Below are positions 31,917-40,344 of a stretch of DNA of 64,000 bases, piece by piece. Under the pieces are notes generated by a model that had not been told where the DNA came from, ran no database searches, and worked only from the letters and a program-made list of their open reading frames with translations. Positions within the stretch are counted from its first letter, which is position 1. Each line of letters starts with the position of its first letter. Position numbers and translations under genes: made by a program. This DNA is from Pararhizobium qamdonense (GTDB lineage Bacteria > Pseudomonadota > Alphaproteobacteria > Rhizobiales > Rhizobiaceae): the NCBI RefSeq assembly GCF_029277445.1, contig NZ_CP119566.1:1676001-1740000 (forward strand), given 5' to 3'.

Positions 31917-32831
31917 ATGAACACTATTCTCAAATGGACCGGGGCGATCCTCCTTTCGCTCCTGGCGCATGCGGGCGCAACGCAACTGTTTGAACCGAAC
32001 GAAGAGCCGCAGGAGCTGGCACTCGTGGCGGGTGGCGAAGCCATGGAAGTGGCTGTGCTGGGCAATGCGTTCGAAGAGACCGTGCTTTCGGGCGATCCTA
32101 CAGAAGCGATCGAGCCGGACGAGGCGGAGCCCGAGGAGATCGTGCCGGAGCCGACGGAGGTGGCGGAGGTGCCGCCCGTGCAATCCGAAGTGACGGCCGA
32201 GACGCCGTCCGACATCGTTCCAACTGAAGCCGATGTCATTCTTCCCGCCGAAGAGATCGTGGAAGCAGTGACGGCACAGCCGGAGATCACCGCAACCGTT
32301 GCTGCGGTAGAGACCGTGGTGCCTCAGGAAAAGCCGGACATCAAGCCGGAGCCCGAGAAGAAAGCCGAGCCGAAGAAAGAGCCGGAAAAGGAAAAGCCGA
32401 AGAAGAAGGTTGTCAAGAAACGGGCTGGCGATGCCGGTAAGCAGGTGGAAACTGCGGTCAAGGGCCAGGCTGATGGTGTTGAAGGCGCTGCCGCTACGGC
32501 AAGCACGGGTAAAAAGGGCAAGGTCGCCCAGGCATTCGGCAATGCGGCAGAAAGCAATTACAAGGGCAAGGTCCGTTCACGCGTGCAGCGATATTTCCGG
32601 TTTCCCAGATCGGCTGATCGGGCAGGTCTTGGTGGAACGGTTACCGTGAGCTTCACCGTATCGACCGTTGGTGGTGTCTCCGGTGTGCGGATCGTCAAGG
32701 GATCCGGATCACCGGTTCTTGACGAGGCTGCTATCAATGCGGTGCGCAAGGCGGAACCTTTCCCGAAGATTCCAGAGGCTGCCAATCGCACCAGCTGGCT
32801 TTTTACCATTCCACTGCAGTTTGCCCGGTAG
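31917..32831 (+). CDS. tonB: TonB energy-transducing protein
   Basis: 304 residues from the ATG at 31917 (a GTG precedes it). One N-terminal membrane anchor (about residues 5-22), an acidic then Lys/Glu/Pro-rich periplasm-spanning linker (PEPEKKAEPKKEPEKEKPKK), and a C-terminal TonB domain (YKGKVRSRVQRYFRFPRSA, GTVTVSFTVS, AINAVRKAEPFP). It transmits proton-motive force to outer-membrane heme or siderophore receptors. No exbB or exbD is nearby. Confidence 0.92.
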   Translation: MNTILKWTGAILLSLLAHAGATQLFEPNEEPQELALVAGGEAMEVAVLGNAFEETVLSGDPTEAIEPDEAEPEEIVPEPTEVAEVPPVQSEVTAETPSDIVPTEADVILPAEEIVEAVTAQPEITATVAAVETVVPQEKPDIKPEPEKKAEPKKEPEKEKPKKKVVKKRAGDAGKQVETAVKGQADGVEGAAATASTGKKGKVAQAFGNAAESNYKGKVRSRVQRYFRFPRSADRAGLGGTVTVSFTVSTVGGVSGVRIVKGSGSPVLDEAAINAVRKAEPFPKIPEAANRTSWLFTIPLQFAR

Positions 32832-33011
32832 GAAGCGGGACCCGTTTCCCTGCCAATATCGAGAGTTTGAGCCGCGATCCGTCGTTGCGGCGAAACGTTC
32901 CTCGATAATATGATAAAAAAACTCATGTTTATACTTTACTCTTTTAATCAGGTTTAATAGGGTTCCCGCACGATCAGCCGGACGGCCGATTCCGAACACG
33001 CGGAGACTGAC

Positions 33012-33431
33012 ATGGGTGACAAACGGCAGCAGCTGAAGCCGAAGCAGAAGCAGGGCCGCGAGGCGGAAACGCGCGCTGCGCCGGTTTCCGCAAAAACGCG
33101 GGAAACGAAGCTTGAGGGCCGCAGCTTCCTCTATGTCGGCGGCCGCGATTGCCAGGTGGCGCATCTGCGCCAGATCGCCAGTTCGCACGGCGCCGAACTC
33201 ATCCATCACGATGGCGGCCTGCGCGAGGCGGTGTCGCGCATCGACAATATCCTCCCCTCCGTCGACTGCGTTTTCTGCCCGATCGACTGTATCAGCCATG
33301 ATGCGTGTCTGCGGGTAAAGACCGGCTGCAAGAAGTGGGGCAAGGCCTTCGTGCCCTTGCGCAATGGCAGCAAGTCGAGCCTGGAACGCGCCTTCCTCGA
33401 TCTGAAGGCAAGCCGCAGCAACGCCAGTTGA
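33012..33431 (+). CDS. DUF2325 domain protein
   Basis: 139 residues. A Lys/Gln/Arg-rich N-terminal tail (about 35 residues) precedes the DUF2325 core: FLYVGGRDCQVAHLRQIASS, HHDGGLREAV, and a cysteine cluster CVFCPIDCISHDACLRVKTG followed by CKKWGKAF. The cysteines suggest metal or heme binding, but none is proven. It lies 180 bases after tonB. In other rhizobia such genes lie near iron/heme genes. Confidence 0.8.
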   Translation: MGDKRQQLKPKQKQGREAETRAAPVSAKTRETKLEGRSFLYVGGRDCQVAHLRQIASSHGAELIHHDGGLREAVSRIDNILPSVDCVFCPIDCISHDACLRVKTGCKKWGKAFVPLRNGSKSSLERAFLDLKASRSNAS

Positions 33432-33492
33432 TCTGCCGGCCGCGCCGGGATGCGGGCTTACTCCGCAGCGCGATTTTTCTGGAGATAATGAC

Positions 33493-33756
33493 ATGAACAA
33501 TGAGCGTCCCGATCCCTACACGATGATCGGACTGCACAAGCTGGCCGCGCAATCGGGCGACGGTCTGGTGCCGGAACTGTATGAACTGATGTCGCGCCGG
33601 GCGCGCATGGTCGAGGACAATCCGAATGTGGCGGAATTTCCGGTCTGGCAGGCGCGGCCGCCGGCGCGCGCCGTTTTGGGGCTTGCGCGGACGGCGAGAG
33701 ACAATATCCTGCCGTTTCCGGCCATCGCTGCGGCTACGGCCAAAGATCAAGCTTGA
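33493..33756 (+). CDS. Hypothetical protein, 87 residues
   Basis: Begins at the ATG at 33493 with GGAG ten bases upstream (TGGAGATAATGAC). Contains MIGLHKLAAQSGDGLVPELY and a Pro/Arg-rich second half; soluble, no cysteine. It ends 11 bases before the heme-monooxygenase-like gene on the same strand and follows the DUF2325 gene by 61 bases, so the three form a small operon. I do not recognise a family. Confidence 0.65.
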   Translation: MNNERPDPYTMIGLHKLAAQSGDGLVPELYELMSRRARMVEDNPNVAEFPVWQARPPARAVLGLARTARDNILPFPAIAAATAKDQA

Positions 33757-33767
33757 AGGTATCCCGC

Positions 33768-34082
33768 ATGTTTTTCGCAATGAACAGGTTCAAAATCGCG
33801 ATCGGCCATGAAACGGCGTTCGAAGACGTCTGGAAGAACCGCGATTCCAGTCTTGCGGAAAATCCGGGTTTCAAGGAGTTCAAGCTGTTGCGCGGTGAGA
33901 CCGTCGCCGACGAAGGCTATACGCTGTTCGTCTCGAGCTCGATCTGGGAAAGCCGGGACGCTTTTCTGGCCTGGACAAAGTCCGAGAATTTCCGCGCAGC
34001 CCACAAGAATGCCGGCGATAACCGGGCGATGTATCTGGGACCGCCGAAATTCGAAGGTTTCTCGGTCGTCGAAGGCGCCTAA
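33768..34082 (+). CDS. Antibiotic-biosynthesis-monooxygenase-fold protein, IsdG/HmuQ-type heme oxygenase
   Basis: 104 residues from the ATG at 33768 with AAGG upstream. The ferredoxin-like ABM fold with the HmuQ/HmuD pattern: MNRFKIAIGHETAFEDVWKN, ENPGFKEFKLLRGE, SIWESRDAFLAWTKSENFR, then AAHKNAG. The Asn, Trp and His positions match those used by IsdG-type enzymes to bind and open heme. Being 2.7 kb from hmuPSTUV supports heme degradation. Its end overlaps the convergent DUF423 gene by four bases. Confidence 0.75.
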   Translation: MFFAMNRFKIAIGHETAFEDVWKNRDSSLAENPGFKEFKLLRGETVADEGYTLFVSSSIWESRDAFLAWTKSENFRAAHKNAGDNRAMYLGPPKFEGFSVVEGA

Positions 34083-34447
34083 GCGTCCTTGCGCATGAAG
34101 AAAGCGCCGGCAGCGACAGAAAGCCAGCCGAGCATCATCAAGACACCGCCTGCCGGTGCCGACATCGGAAACAGCCCTTGGCCGAGGAAATGCCGCGCCG
34201 TCAGATCGGCGGCGAACAGGGCGGTTCCGGTTGACAGCAGCAGAGCTGCAATCGCTGCCGTGCGCATGACCGGCCAGGCGGCATAAAGCGCGATGAGGGC
34301 AGGGGCATGCGCCAGGCACATGGCCGAAGCGCCACCGAGCAGGCGCGGATCAGCCCCGTGGGACGCAGCCGCCGCGCTGATGACGCCGAACAGGCCCATC
34401 AGGCCGGCAATGAAAAGGGTCACGGCCCGCAACTGCCCGTTTTGCAT
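34079..34447 (-). CDS. DUF423 family membrane protein
   Basis: 122 residues with four membrane helices. The DUF423/YgdD pattern is present: GLMGLFGVISAAAASHG near the N-terminus and a Gly-rich last helix GGVLMMLGWLSVAAGAF. Function unknown in all species. The ATG at 34445-34447 lies two bases after the stop of the hemoglobin gene, so the two are cotranscribed. Confidence 0.8.
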   Translation of the reverse strand: MQNGQLRAVTLFIAGLMGLFGVISAAAASHGADPRLLGGASAMCLAHAPALIALYAAWPVMRTAAIAALLLSTGTALFAADLTARHFLGQGLFPMSAPAGGVLMMLGWLSVAAGAFFMRKDA

Positions 34448-34449
34448 CT

Positions 34450-34845
34450 TTATTCGTCCTTGTTCTGCATGTGATGGGCAAGCCGCGTCACCGGCTCCAG
34501 AATGATCGACCGCAATTGCGGATGCGGCACGGTCTCTTCCAGCGCCTGGGTGAAACAGAGCAGCCACTCGTCGCGTTCTGCCGCGCCGATCGCTGCGCCG
34601 AAATGGCGGCTCCTGAGGCGTGGATGGCCGCGTTTGTCGGTGTAGAGCGGCGGTCCGCCGAGCCAGCCGGTCAGGTATTCGTAGAATTTCTCTTCGCTTC
34701 CGGACAGATCGGCGGGGTGGACCGCGCGGCAGCGGGCAGCCTGCGGCAGCGTATCCATCAACTGGTAGAAACGATGGGTGAGTGCCCGCACGGTCCTGTC
34801 GCCGCCGATCGCGTTGTAAAGTGTTTCCGTCTGGCCGTCCGTCAT
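34450..34845 (-). CDS. Group II truncated hemoglobin
   Basis: 131 residues. The TrHbII pattern is clear: LYNAIGGDRTVRALTHRFYQ, WLGGPPLYTDKRGHPRLRSR with the proximal histidine in RSRH, and the Trp of DEWLLCF that lines the distal pocket. Such proteins bind O2 or NO and protect against nitrosative or oxidative stress. The ATG at 34843-34845 has AGGAAAG upstream. It lies close to heme genes but on its own promoter. Confidence 0.85.
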   Translation of the reverse strand: MTDGQTETLYNAIGGDRTVRALTHRFYQLMDTLPQAARCRAVHPADLSGSEEKFYEYLTGWLGGPPLYTDKRGHPRLRSRHFGAAIGAAERDEWLLCFTQALEETVPHPQLRSIILEPVTRLAHHMQNKDE

Positions 34846-34965
34846 CGTGGCTTTCCTGCTTGGTGATGTTCTAGCGCGTCGCGCTTCGCCGTTCCAACCG
34901 TTTTTCAAAGGGTCGCCGCAGTTGCGTCGATTGACCGCGCCGGCTGTCAAAGCGTCACTCTCATC

Positions 34966-34995
34966 TTGACAAACCGTCCAGCCGGTATCTTAATA
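34966..34995 (+). promoter_or_regulatory. Promoter with TetR-type dyad
   Basis: TTGACA (34966-34971) and TTAATA (34990-34995) flank the dyad ACCG-TCCAGC-CGGT (34973-34986). The ATG of the TetR gene follows at 35000, so the mRNA leader is very short or absent. The dyad is a likely autorepression site. Confidence 0.5.
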
Positions 34996-34999
34996 CGGC

Positions 35000-35560
35000 A
35001 TGTCCATCGCTCATCATCGCCGCAAGCAACCGGAATTGGTCCGCCAACAGCTTCTGGAGGTGGCCGCGCGCCTGTCTTTGGAGCAGGGGGCGGCGGGCGT
35101 GACGCTGGATGCGGTGTCGCAGGCGGCCGGTGTGAGCAAAGGCGGGCTGCTGCATCATTTTCCCAACAAGATCGCGCTGCTGAACGGCCTGTTCGATGAT
35201 CTCACTGCACAATTGGACCGGGCGATCGAGGAGGAGATGCGCAACGACCCCGTTGCTCACGGCCGGTTTACCCGGGCCTATCTGTCCGTGGTCTTTGCGC
35301 TGGAGGAGAATGCGGACGCGCGGGGCTGGCAGGTGCTGACTGCGGCACTTCTGTCGGAGCCGCAATTGCGTGATCGCTGGCGGTTGTGGGTGGCCGATCA
35401 CGCCGATGAATTCGTTGGCACCGATTCGTCCGCCGGATGCCTTTTGGCGCGGTTTGCAGCCGATGGCCTCTGGTTGGCCGACATCCTCAAAAGCCACGAT
35501 GTCGATCAGCCAACGCGCCAAGTGATGCAGGCGCAACTCTTCGCACTTTCCCTGCAATAA
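35000..35560 (+). CDS. TetR-family regulator of a small multidrug efflux gene
   Basis: 186 residues. The N-terminal helix-turn-helix (AARLSLEQGAAGVTLDAVSQ, VSKGGLLHHFPNK) is typical; the C-terminal ligand domain is unassigned. It lies 19 bases upstream of the SMR gene on the same strand, the usual arrangement of a drug-responsive repressor with its pump. It has no canonical ribosome binding site and may be translated from a leaderless mRNA. Confidence 0.85.
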   Translation: MSIAHHRRKQPELVRQQLLEVAARLSLEQGAAGVTLDAVSQAAGVSKGGLLHHFPNKIALLNGLFDDLTAQLDRAIEEEMRNDPVAHGRFTRAYLSVVFALEENADARGWQVLTAALLSEPQLRDRWRLWVADHADEFVGTDSSAGCLLARFAADGLWLADILKSHDVDQPTRQVMQAQLFALSLQ

Positions 35561-35579
35561 CCGGCTATCGGAGCCTCAT

Positions 35580-35921
35580 ATGAACCCCGCAATGCTCTAC
35601 GCCGTGCTCGTGCTCGCCATTGTTTTCGAGGTGCTCGGCACATCGGCCATGCAGGCCGCCCAGCATTTTACGAAACTGGTGCCGACGGTGATCATGGTGG
35701 TCTGCTATGCCATCGCTTTCTATTTCCTGTCCTACACCTTGCGGGTCATTCCTGTCGGGATCGCCTATGCGATCTGGAGCGGGCTCGGCATCGTGCTGAT
35801 TTCGCTCGTCGGCTATCTCGTGTTCGGACAGAAGCTTGATCTGGCCGCCATTCTCGGGCTCGGGCTGATCATTGCCGGCGTCGTCGTGCTCAACGTCTTT
35901 TCCAAATCCACCTTTCATTAA
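35580..35921 (+). CDS. Small multidrug resistance (SMR) efflux protein
   Basis: 113 residues with four membrane helices. It has the SMR pattern AIVFEVLGTSAM with the essential membrane Glu, AIWSGLGIVLIS, and GLGLIIAGVVVLN. EmrE/QacE-like proton-coupled export of cationic compounds, acting as a dimer. The Gdx (guanidinium) subtype is possible and not excluded. Cotranscribed with the TetR gene. Confidence 0.88.
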   Translation: MNPAMLYAVLVLAIVFEVLGTSAMQAAQHFTKLVPTVIMVVCYAIAFYFLSYTLRVIPVGIAYAIWSGLGIVLISLVGYLVFGQKLDLAAILGLGLIIAGVVVLNVFSKSTFH

Positions 35922-35980
35922 ACCGGCCCCGCCGCCCGATTTTCACTTGCAAAAGGGCCGCGTCGATTCTATCGCTGGAA

Positions 35981-35998
35981 ATTGAAAGCGGTTTCAAT
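35981..35998. promoter_or_regulatory. LacI-family operator upstream of thuA
   Basis: ATTGAAA-GCGG-TTTCAAT is a palindrome with a central CG, the LacI/GalR-family type. It lies 44 bases before the thuA start. The LacI gene at the other end of thuAB is its natural partner. Confidence 0.75.
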
Positions 35999-36042
35999 TT
36001 TATCGGATGCGGATGCATGCGGCATCGAAAGAAGGATTGGTC

Positions 36043-36828
36043 ATGACCATCAAGGCAGTTGTCTGGGGCGAAAATATCCATGAGCAGACCAACGAGGTCG
36101 TGCGCAATATTTATCCGAACGGCATGCACAATACGATTGCCGCAGCGCTGAACACGGATCCGTCGATCGAAGCCACCACAGCGACGTTGCAGGAGCCGGA
36201 GCATGGCTTGAGCGTCGAGCGCCTGGCTAAAACCGACGTTCTGCTCTGGTGGGGTCACAAAGATCACGGCGCGGTATCGGACGACATCGTCGAGCGGGTT
36301 GCCAAGCGCGTCTGGGAGGGCATGGGGCTGATCGTTCTGCATTCTGGCCATTTCTCCAAGCCGTTCAAACGGCTGATGGGCACGCCCTGCGCGCTGAAAT
36401 GGCGCGAGGCAGGGGAGCGCGAGCGGCTGTGGGTCATCAATCCGCGCCATCCGATCGCCGACGGCCTGGACGGGAATTTCGTGCTTGAAAACGAGGAAAT
36501 GTACGGTGAGCAGTTCTCCGTGCCGGAGCCGCTGGAAACGGTGTTCATCTCCTGGTTTGCCGGTGGCGAGGTGTTCCGCTCGGGTCTGACCTGGCGGCGC
36601 GGTGCCGGCAATATCTTCTATTTCCGCCCCGGCCACGAAACCTATCCGACCTATCATGACGCCAATGTGCACAAGGTTCTGCGCAACTCGGTGAAGTGGG
36701 CCTATAACCCCCAGGGTACCTATAGCGCGATCCATGATGCGCCCAACGTGCCGGTCGAAAAGGCGCTGGAGCCGATCGTCGAGCGCGGGCCGCGGCTGCA
36801 TCAGGCTGGCGAAGCGGGGTACAAGTGA
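36043..36828 (+). CDS. thuA: ThuA-family protein
   Basis: 261 residues from the ATG at 36043 with AAGGA upstream. ThuA domain (class I glutamine-amidotransferase-like fold): [35 protein letters not shown] and [11 protein letters not shown]. In S. meliloti and Agrobacterium ThuA acts with ThuB on 3-keto derivatives of trehalose and related disaccharides. Here the trehalose transporter genes are absent, so the substrate may differ. The stop overlaps thuB by one base. Confidence 0.85.
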   Translation: MTIKAVVWGENIHEQTNEVVRNIYPNGMHNTIAAALNTDPSIEATTATLQEPEHGLSVERLAKTDVLLWWGHKDHGAVSDDIVERVAKRVWEGMGLIVLHSGHFSKPFKRLMGTPCALKWREAGERERLWVINPRHPIADGLDGNFVLENEEMYGEQFSVPEPLETVFISWFAGGEVFRSGLTWRRGAGNIFYFRPGHETYPTYHDANVHKVLRNSVKWAYNPQGTYSAIHDAPNVPVEKALEPIVERGPRLHQAGEAGYK

Positions 36829-37880
36829 TGACGCCGATCCGTCTTCTGGTTCTTGGTACCGGCGGCATGGCCAATACCCATGCGATGAACTTTTCCACCA
36901 TCGCCGGCGTCGAACTCGTGGCCGCCGTTGATGTCGATCAGATCCGGGTGCAGTCCTTTGCGCTGCGCCATGACATCGCCAAGACCTTCACCTCGCTCGA
37001 CGACGCGATTGCGTGGGGGCAATTCGATGCCGTCACCAATGTGACGCCGGACAAGATCCACTATCCGACGACGCTGAAGCTTTTGGCTGCCGGCAAGCAT
37101 GTGCTCTGCGAAAAGCCGCTGGCCGAGGACTATGCCAAGGCCGACGAGATGGCGGCAGCCGCGGAAAAATCCGGACTGGTGACGATGGTCAACCTGACCT
37201 ACCGCAATGTTGCCGAGGTGCAGAAGGCGCGGCTGATGGTGCTTTCGGGCGAGATCGGCAAGGTCCGCCATATCGAGGCGTCCTACCTGCAGAGCTGGCT
37301 GGTCTCCAAGGCCTGGGGCGACTGGGCGACGGAATCGCAATGGCTCTGGCGGCTCTCGACCAAGCATGGTTCGAACGGCGTGCTCGGCGATGTCGGCATT
37401 CATATTCTCGATTTCGCCGGCTATGGCGCGGCTGCCGATGTGGAGCATATTTTTGCGCGGTTGAAGACCTTTGACAAGGCACCCGGAAACCGGATCGGCG
37501 AATATGACCTCGATGCCAATGACAGCTTCACCATGACGGCCGAGTTCGACAATGGCGCCATGGGCGTCATCCATGCCAGCCGCTGGGCGGTCGGCCATCT
37601 CAACGAGTTGCGGCTGCGCATGCATGGCGACAAGGGGGCGATCGAGGTGATCCATACGCCCGACGGATCGACGCTCAAGGCTTGCCTGGGCGACGATATC
37701 GAAAAGGGCATCTGGAGGGATGTGGATGCGGGCGAGGTGCAGACCAACTACCAGCGCTTCATCGACGCGGTGCGGGAAGGCAAGACGGTCGAGCCCGGCT
37801 TCCGCCATGCCGCCGATCTGCAGAAGGTGCTGGATCTCGCCATGGTCACCGAGAAGGAACGCCGCGAGCTTTCGGTTTAG
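36828..37880 (+). CDS. thuB: Gfo/Idh/MocA-family oxidoreductase, ThuB-like
   Basis: 350 residues. The N-terminal Rossmann motif is LGTGGMANTHA; the family CEKPLAEDYAKADEM carries the conserved lysine, and GDVGIHILD follows. NAD-dependent sugar oxidoreductase, probably forming or reducing a 3-keto sugar handled by ThuA. The ATG at 36828 is part of TGATG with the thuA stop. It converges with the LacI gene, and the two stops overlap by four bases. Confidence 0.85.
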   Translation: MTPIRLLVLGTGGMANTHAMNFSTIAGVELVAAVDVDQIRVQSFALRHDIAKTFTSLDDAIAWGQFDAVTNVTPDKIHYPTTLKLLAAGKHVLCEKPLAEDYAKADEMAAAAEKSGLVTMVNLTYRNVAEVQKARLMVLSGEIGKVRHIEASYLQSWLVSKAWGDWATESQWLWRLSTKHGSNGVLGDVGIHILDFAGYGAAADVEHIFARLKTFDKAPGNRIGEYDLDANDSFTMTAEFDNGAMGVIHASRWAVGHLNELRLRMHGDKGAIEVIHTPDGSTLKACLGDDIEKGIWRDVDAGEVQTNYQRFIDAVREGKTVEPGFRHAADLQKVLDLAMVTEKERRELSV

Positions 37881-38896
37881 GCTTTTTTTACCGCAGCCGT
37901 CGAGTTGCGGATGACCAGTTCCACCGGCCAGACCTCGCGCAGGTTTTCGGCCGGCGTTCCCTGCAGCATGTCCAGGACCATTTCGCCGATCCGCGCGCCC
38001 GCCGCGCGGATTGATGAGCGCGTCGTCGAGAGTGTCGGCGACAGATGGTCGGGGCTGATATAGGGAAAGACGTCGTCATGGGCGATCAGCGAGATGTCCT
38101 CGCCGACGGTCAGGCCGGCGATGCGGATTGCCCGCATGGCGCCCAGCGCCGACATCATCGAGCCGGCGACGACGGCAGTCGGCCGGTTTTCCAGCTTCAA
38201 AAAGCCCTGCGTCAGCCGAAAGCCCATCTCGTCGGTGAATTCGCCATGCCCGCAGAGTGCGGCGTCCGGCGTGACGCCGCGCGCGCTGAGCGCCGTCTGA
38301 TAGCCATCCTGCCGGTGCTCGGCAAAGATGCGGCCGCGATAGCCGTTGAGCAGCGCGATGCGGCGATGGCCGAGATCGAGCAGGTGGCTGGTGGATTGGC
38401 GAACCGCGCCGAAATTGTCGATATCCAGCCAGCCGAAATTGCCGCCGGTATTGGTGCGTCCATGGACGATGAAGGGCAGGCGCAGCGAATTGAGCAGCGC
38501 GATGCGCGGATCGTCGAGAAAGGGCGAATGCAAAATGACGGCATCGACGCGCTTGCTGGCGGCGAGACGCCGGTAGGTGGCAAGCTCGGCTTCCTGCGAA
38601 TCCACCGTCGAGACGAGGATGTCGATTTCCTCCTGCTGCAGCCGTCCGCCCAGTCCGCCCATGAATTCGCTGGTATGCGGCCCAAACTCGCCGCCGCCCT
38701 TCAAGACGATGCCGATGGCGCCGACCCGGCCGGTGGCAAGCCCGAGCGCGCTGGTATTCGGCCGGTAGCCATATTCGAGTGCCGCCTTCAGCACCCGTTC
38801 GCGGGTTGCCTGCTTCACCTCCGGATAGCCGCTCAAGGCACGGCTGACCGTCGTCTGCGACAGTTCGAGCCGGTTTGCGAACTCCTTGAGGTTCAT
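37877..38896 (-). CDS. LacI-family transcriptional repressor
   Basis: 339 residues. N-terminal headpiece MNLKEFANRLELSQTTVSRA with hinge RPNTSALGLATGR, then a periplasmic-binding-like sensor (HDDVFPYISPDHLSPTLSTT). It resembles the AglR/ThuR group. It likely binds the operator at 35981-35998 and controls thuAB, with a disaccharide derivative as inducer; this is inferred from proximity and operator type. Confidence 0.88.
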   Translation of the reverse strand: MNLKEFANRLELSQTTVSRALSGYPEVKQATRERVLKAALEYGYRPNTSALGLATGRVGAIGIVLKGGGEFGPHTSEFMGGLGGRLQQEEIDILVSTVDSQEAELATYRRLAASKRVDAVILHSPFLDDPRIALLNSLRLPFIVHGRTNTGGNFGWLDIDNFGAVRQSTSHLLDLGHRRIALLNGYRGRIFAEHRQDGYQTALSARGVTPDAALCGHGEFTDEMGFRLTQGFLKLENRPTAVVAGSMMSALGAMRAIRIAGLTVGEDISLIAHDDVFPYISPDHLSPTLSTTRSSIRAAGARIGEMVLDMLQGTPAENLREVWPVELVIRNSTAAVKKA

Positions 38897-38936
38897 GCCT
38901 GTATCCCTGTTGTCTGCGGTGCCAGTGTAAGGCGCA

Positions 38937-39980
38937 TCACGGCTGCGGCAAAGGGGCGATGCCCGGCACGCCCTCGCGGATTTTCTGCGAGAAATCGCCG
39001 GAATTGTCCGCTGCCTGCGCGCGGGCGCTGATGGCGCCGCCGTTTTCGAGTTGCTCCAGGGTAAAGCCGGGCGTGAAGCCTTTCACGTCGATGATGTAGG
39101 AGGGCAGATAGCCTGACAGGATCAGCCGGTAATCCAGCGGCAAGGCGCCGGAGACGATCTGGTTGATCATGGCAAACACGATCGTCGTGCAATTGGCGGT
39201 GATCGTATTGTAATATTGCGGCGTCTCGTTGAGGCCGTTGGCCGTATCGACATAGGACAGGAACAGCGATCGCATCGCGGGCTTGGGAATGGCTAGGCGG
39301 TAGAGATGCACATCTTCCTTGCGGATATTGGTGCGCACCCGGACGATATCGCGTTCGTCGGCGGCAATAACGCTCATCTCGAATTGCTTGAAGAACCCGC
39401 CGATCTCGGAGAAGCTCTCGGTTTTCTCCTTGCGGATCTCAACCGAAAACGTGACGAACTGGCCGTCGTCAAAGCCGAACGAGACCAGCGTATGGGCAAT
39501 CGCTGGCCCCGCCCAATAGGACAGGAGCAGATCGACCGAGGCGAGCTTGTCGAGATCATATGTGCGGTTTTCCCAGCGCACTGTGTAATCCGTGGGTGAC
39601 CGCCAGTCGAAATTGCGGACATTGGCCAGGGTGACTTCGGGGCCGTTGACAACACCGGCAACGATATGCGCGACCTCGTCGGCCCAGTCGCGATTGTTGT
39701 TTGCCGGTATGGCATTCCACCAGAACAGCAGTGCGGCAATCATGAAGGGATAAAGCAGCGTGACAACACGCGAACGCCAGCGCAGATAGGCATAGAGCGC
39801 CGTAAGTGAGAGGATTGCCCAAAGTGCCGCGCAGAGGATCTTGACGGGCGCGGGGCCGGGCGCCTGGTAGAAAAGCGCCATCGCCCCCCATGCCGTAAAG
39901 CCCAGAATGGCCAGCGTCGAAATCACGCGGACGGTGATGATGAAGAAACGGAAGCGGCGGGTCTGGGTGGGATCGCTCAT
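38937..39980 (-). CDS. DUF4105 membrane protein
   Basis: 347 residues. Three N-terminal membrane helices (about 15-35, 45-65, 70-88) are followed by a periplasmic DUF4105 domain (FDWRSPTDYTVRW, LLLSYWAGPAIAHTLVSFGF) with the conserved ITANCTTIVF cysteine segment. The Cys plus nearby His suggests a papain-like hydrolase fold, but the activity is unproven. It lies 40 bases upstream of the LacI gene on the same strand. Confidence 0.8.
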   Translation of the reverse strand: MSDPTQTRRFRFFIITVRVISTLAILGFTAWGAMALFYQAPGPAPVKILCAALWAILSLTALYAYLRWRSRVVTLLYPFMIAALLFWWNAIPANNNRDWADEVAHIVAGVVNGPEVTLANVRNFDWRSPTDYTVRWENRTYDLDKLASVDLLLSYWAGPAIAHTLVSFGFDDGQFVTFSVEIRKEKTESFSEIGGFFKQFEMSVIAADERDIVRVRTNIRKEDVHLYRLAIPKPAMRSLFLSYVDTANGLNETPQYYNTITANCTTIVFAMINQIVSGALPLDYRLILSGYLPSYIIDVKGFTPGFTLEQLENGGAISARAQAADNSGDFSQKIREGVPGIAPLPQP

Positions 39981-40344
39981 CGATCAATGCCTGCGTGCTT
40001 GAATGCCGTTGCTGCCCGCGCTGTTTGCCCTTGCGTGACCATCCAAGGCCTCCTTCGTTTTCATGCCCTGCAATGCCAGATTTTCCGGCCGGAGGACATT
40101 CGATTTTTTGCTTTTATAAATGATCAAACAGTCAATGCGTCCAGTCCTGCACCGTTGTAAATATTGCGCACCCGAAGGTTAGCAATCCAGTAAGCCTTTC
40201 TATCATCATTGTTTTTTCGGCTGTTGAAATTCGAAGAAGGCGCATTGTTATTTATCATATGATTGACTAGCATCCCGATCTTGACCAACCGGACAAAATT
40301 GTCTGGCGCCACCATATGGATCAGGCAGGACAGGAATTTTTCGA
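39981..40344. other. AT-rich intergenic region with a dyad upstream of the dipeptidase gene
   Basis: 364 bases, visibly AT-richer than the flanking genes from about 40095 to 40270. No convincing gene; a 63-codon minus-strand frame at 40124-40315 lacks a ribosome binding site. A dyad CCGGACAA-AA-TTGTCTGG (40289-40306, one mismatch) just after TTGACC (40281-40286) looks like an operator at the promoter of the dipeptidase/peptide-transport genes. Confidence 0.5.

Noticed and set aside
40124..40315. A 63-codon minus-strand frame in the AT-rich gap
   Set aside because: It starts with ATG but has no ribosome binding site and no recognisable sequence; low GC alone explains its Asn/Lys content.
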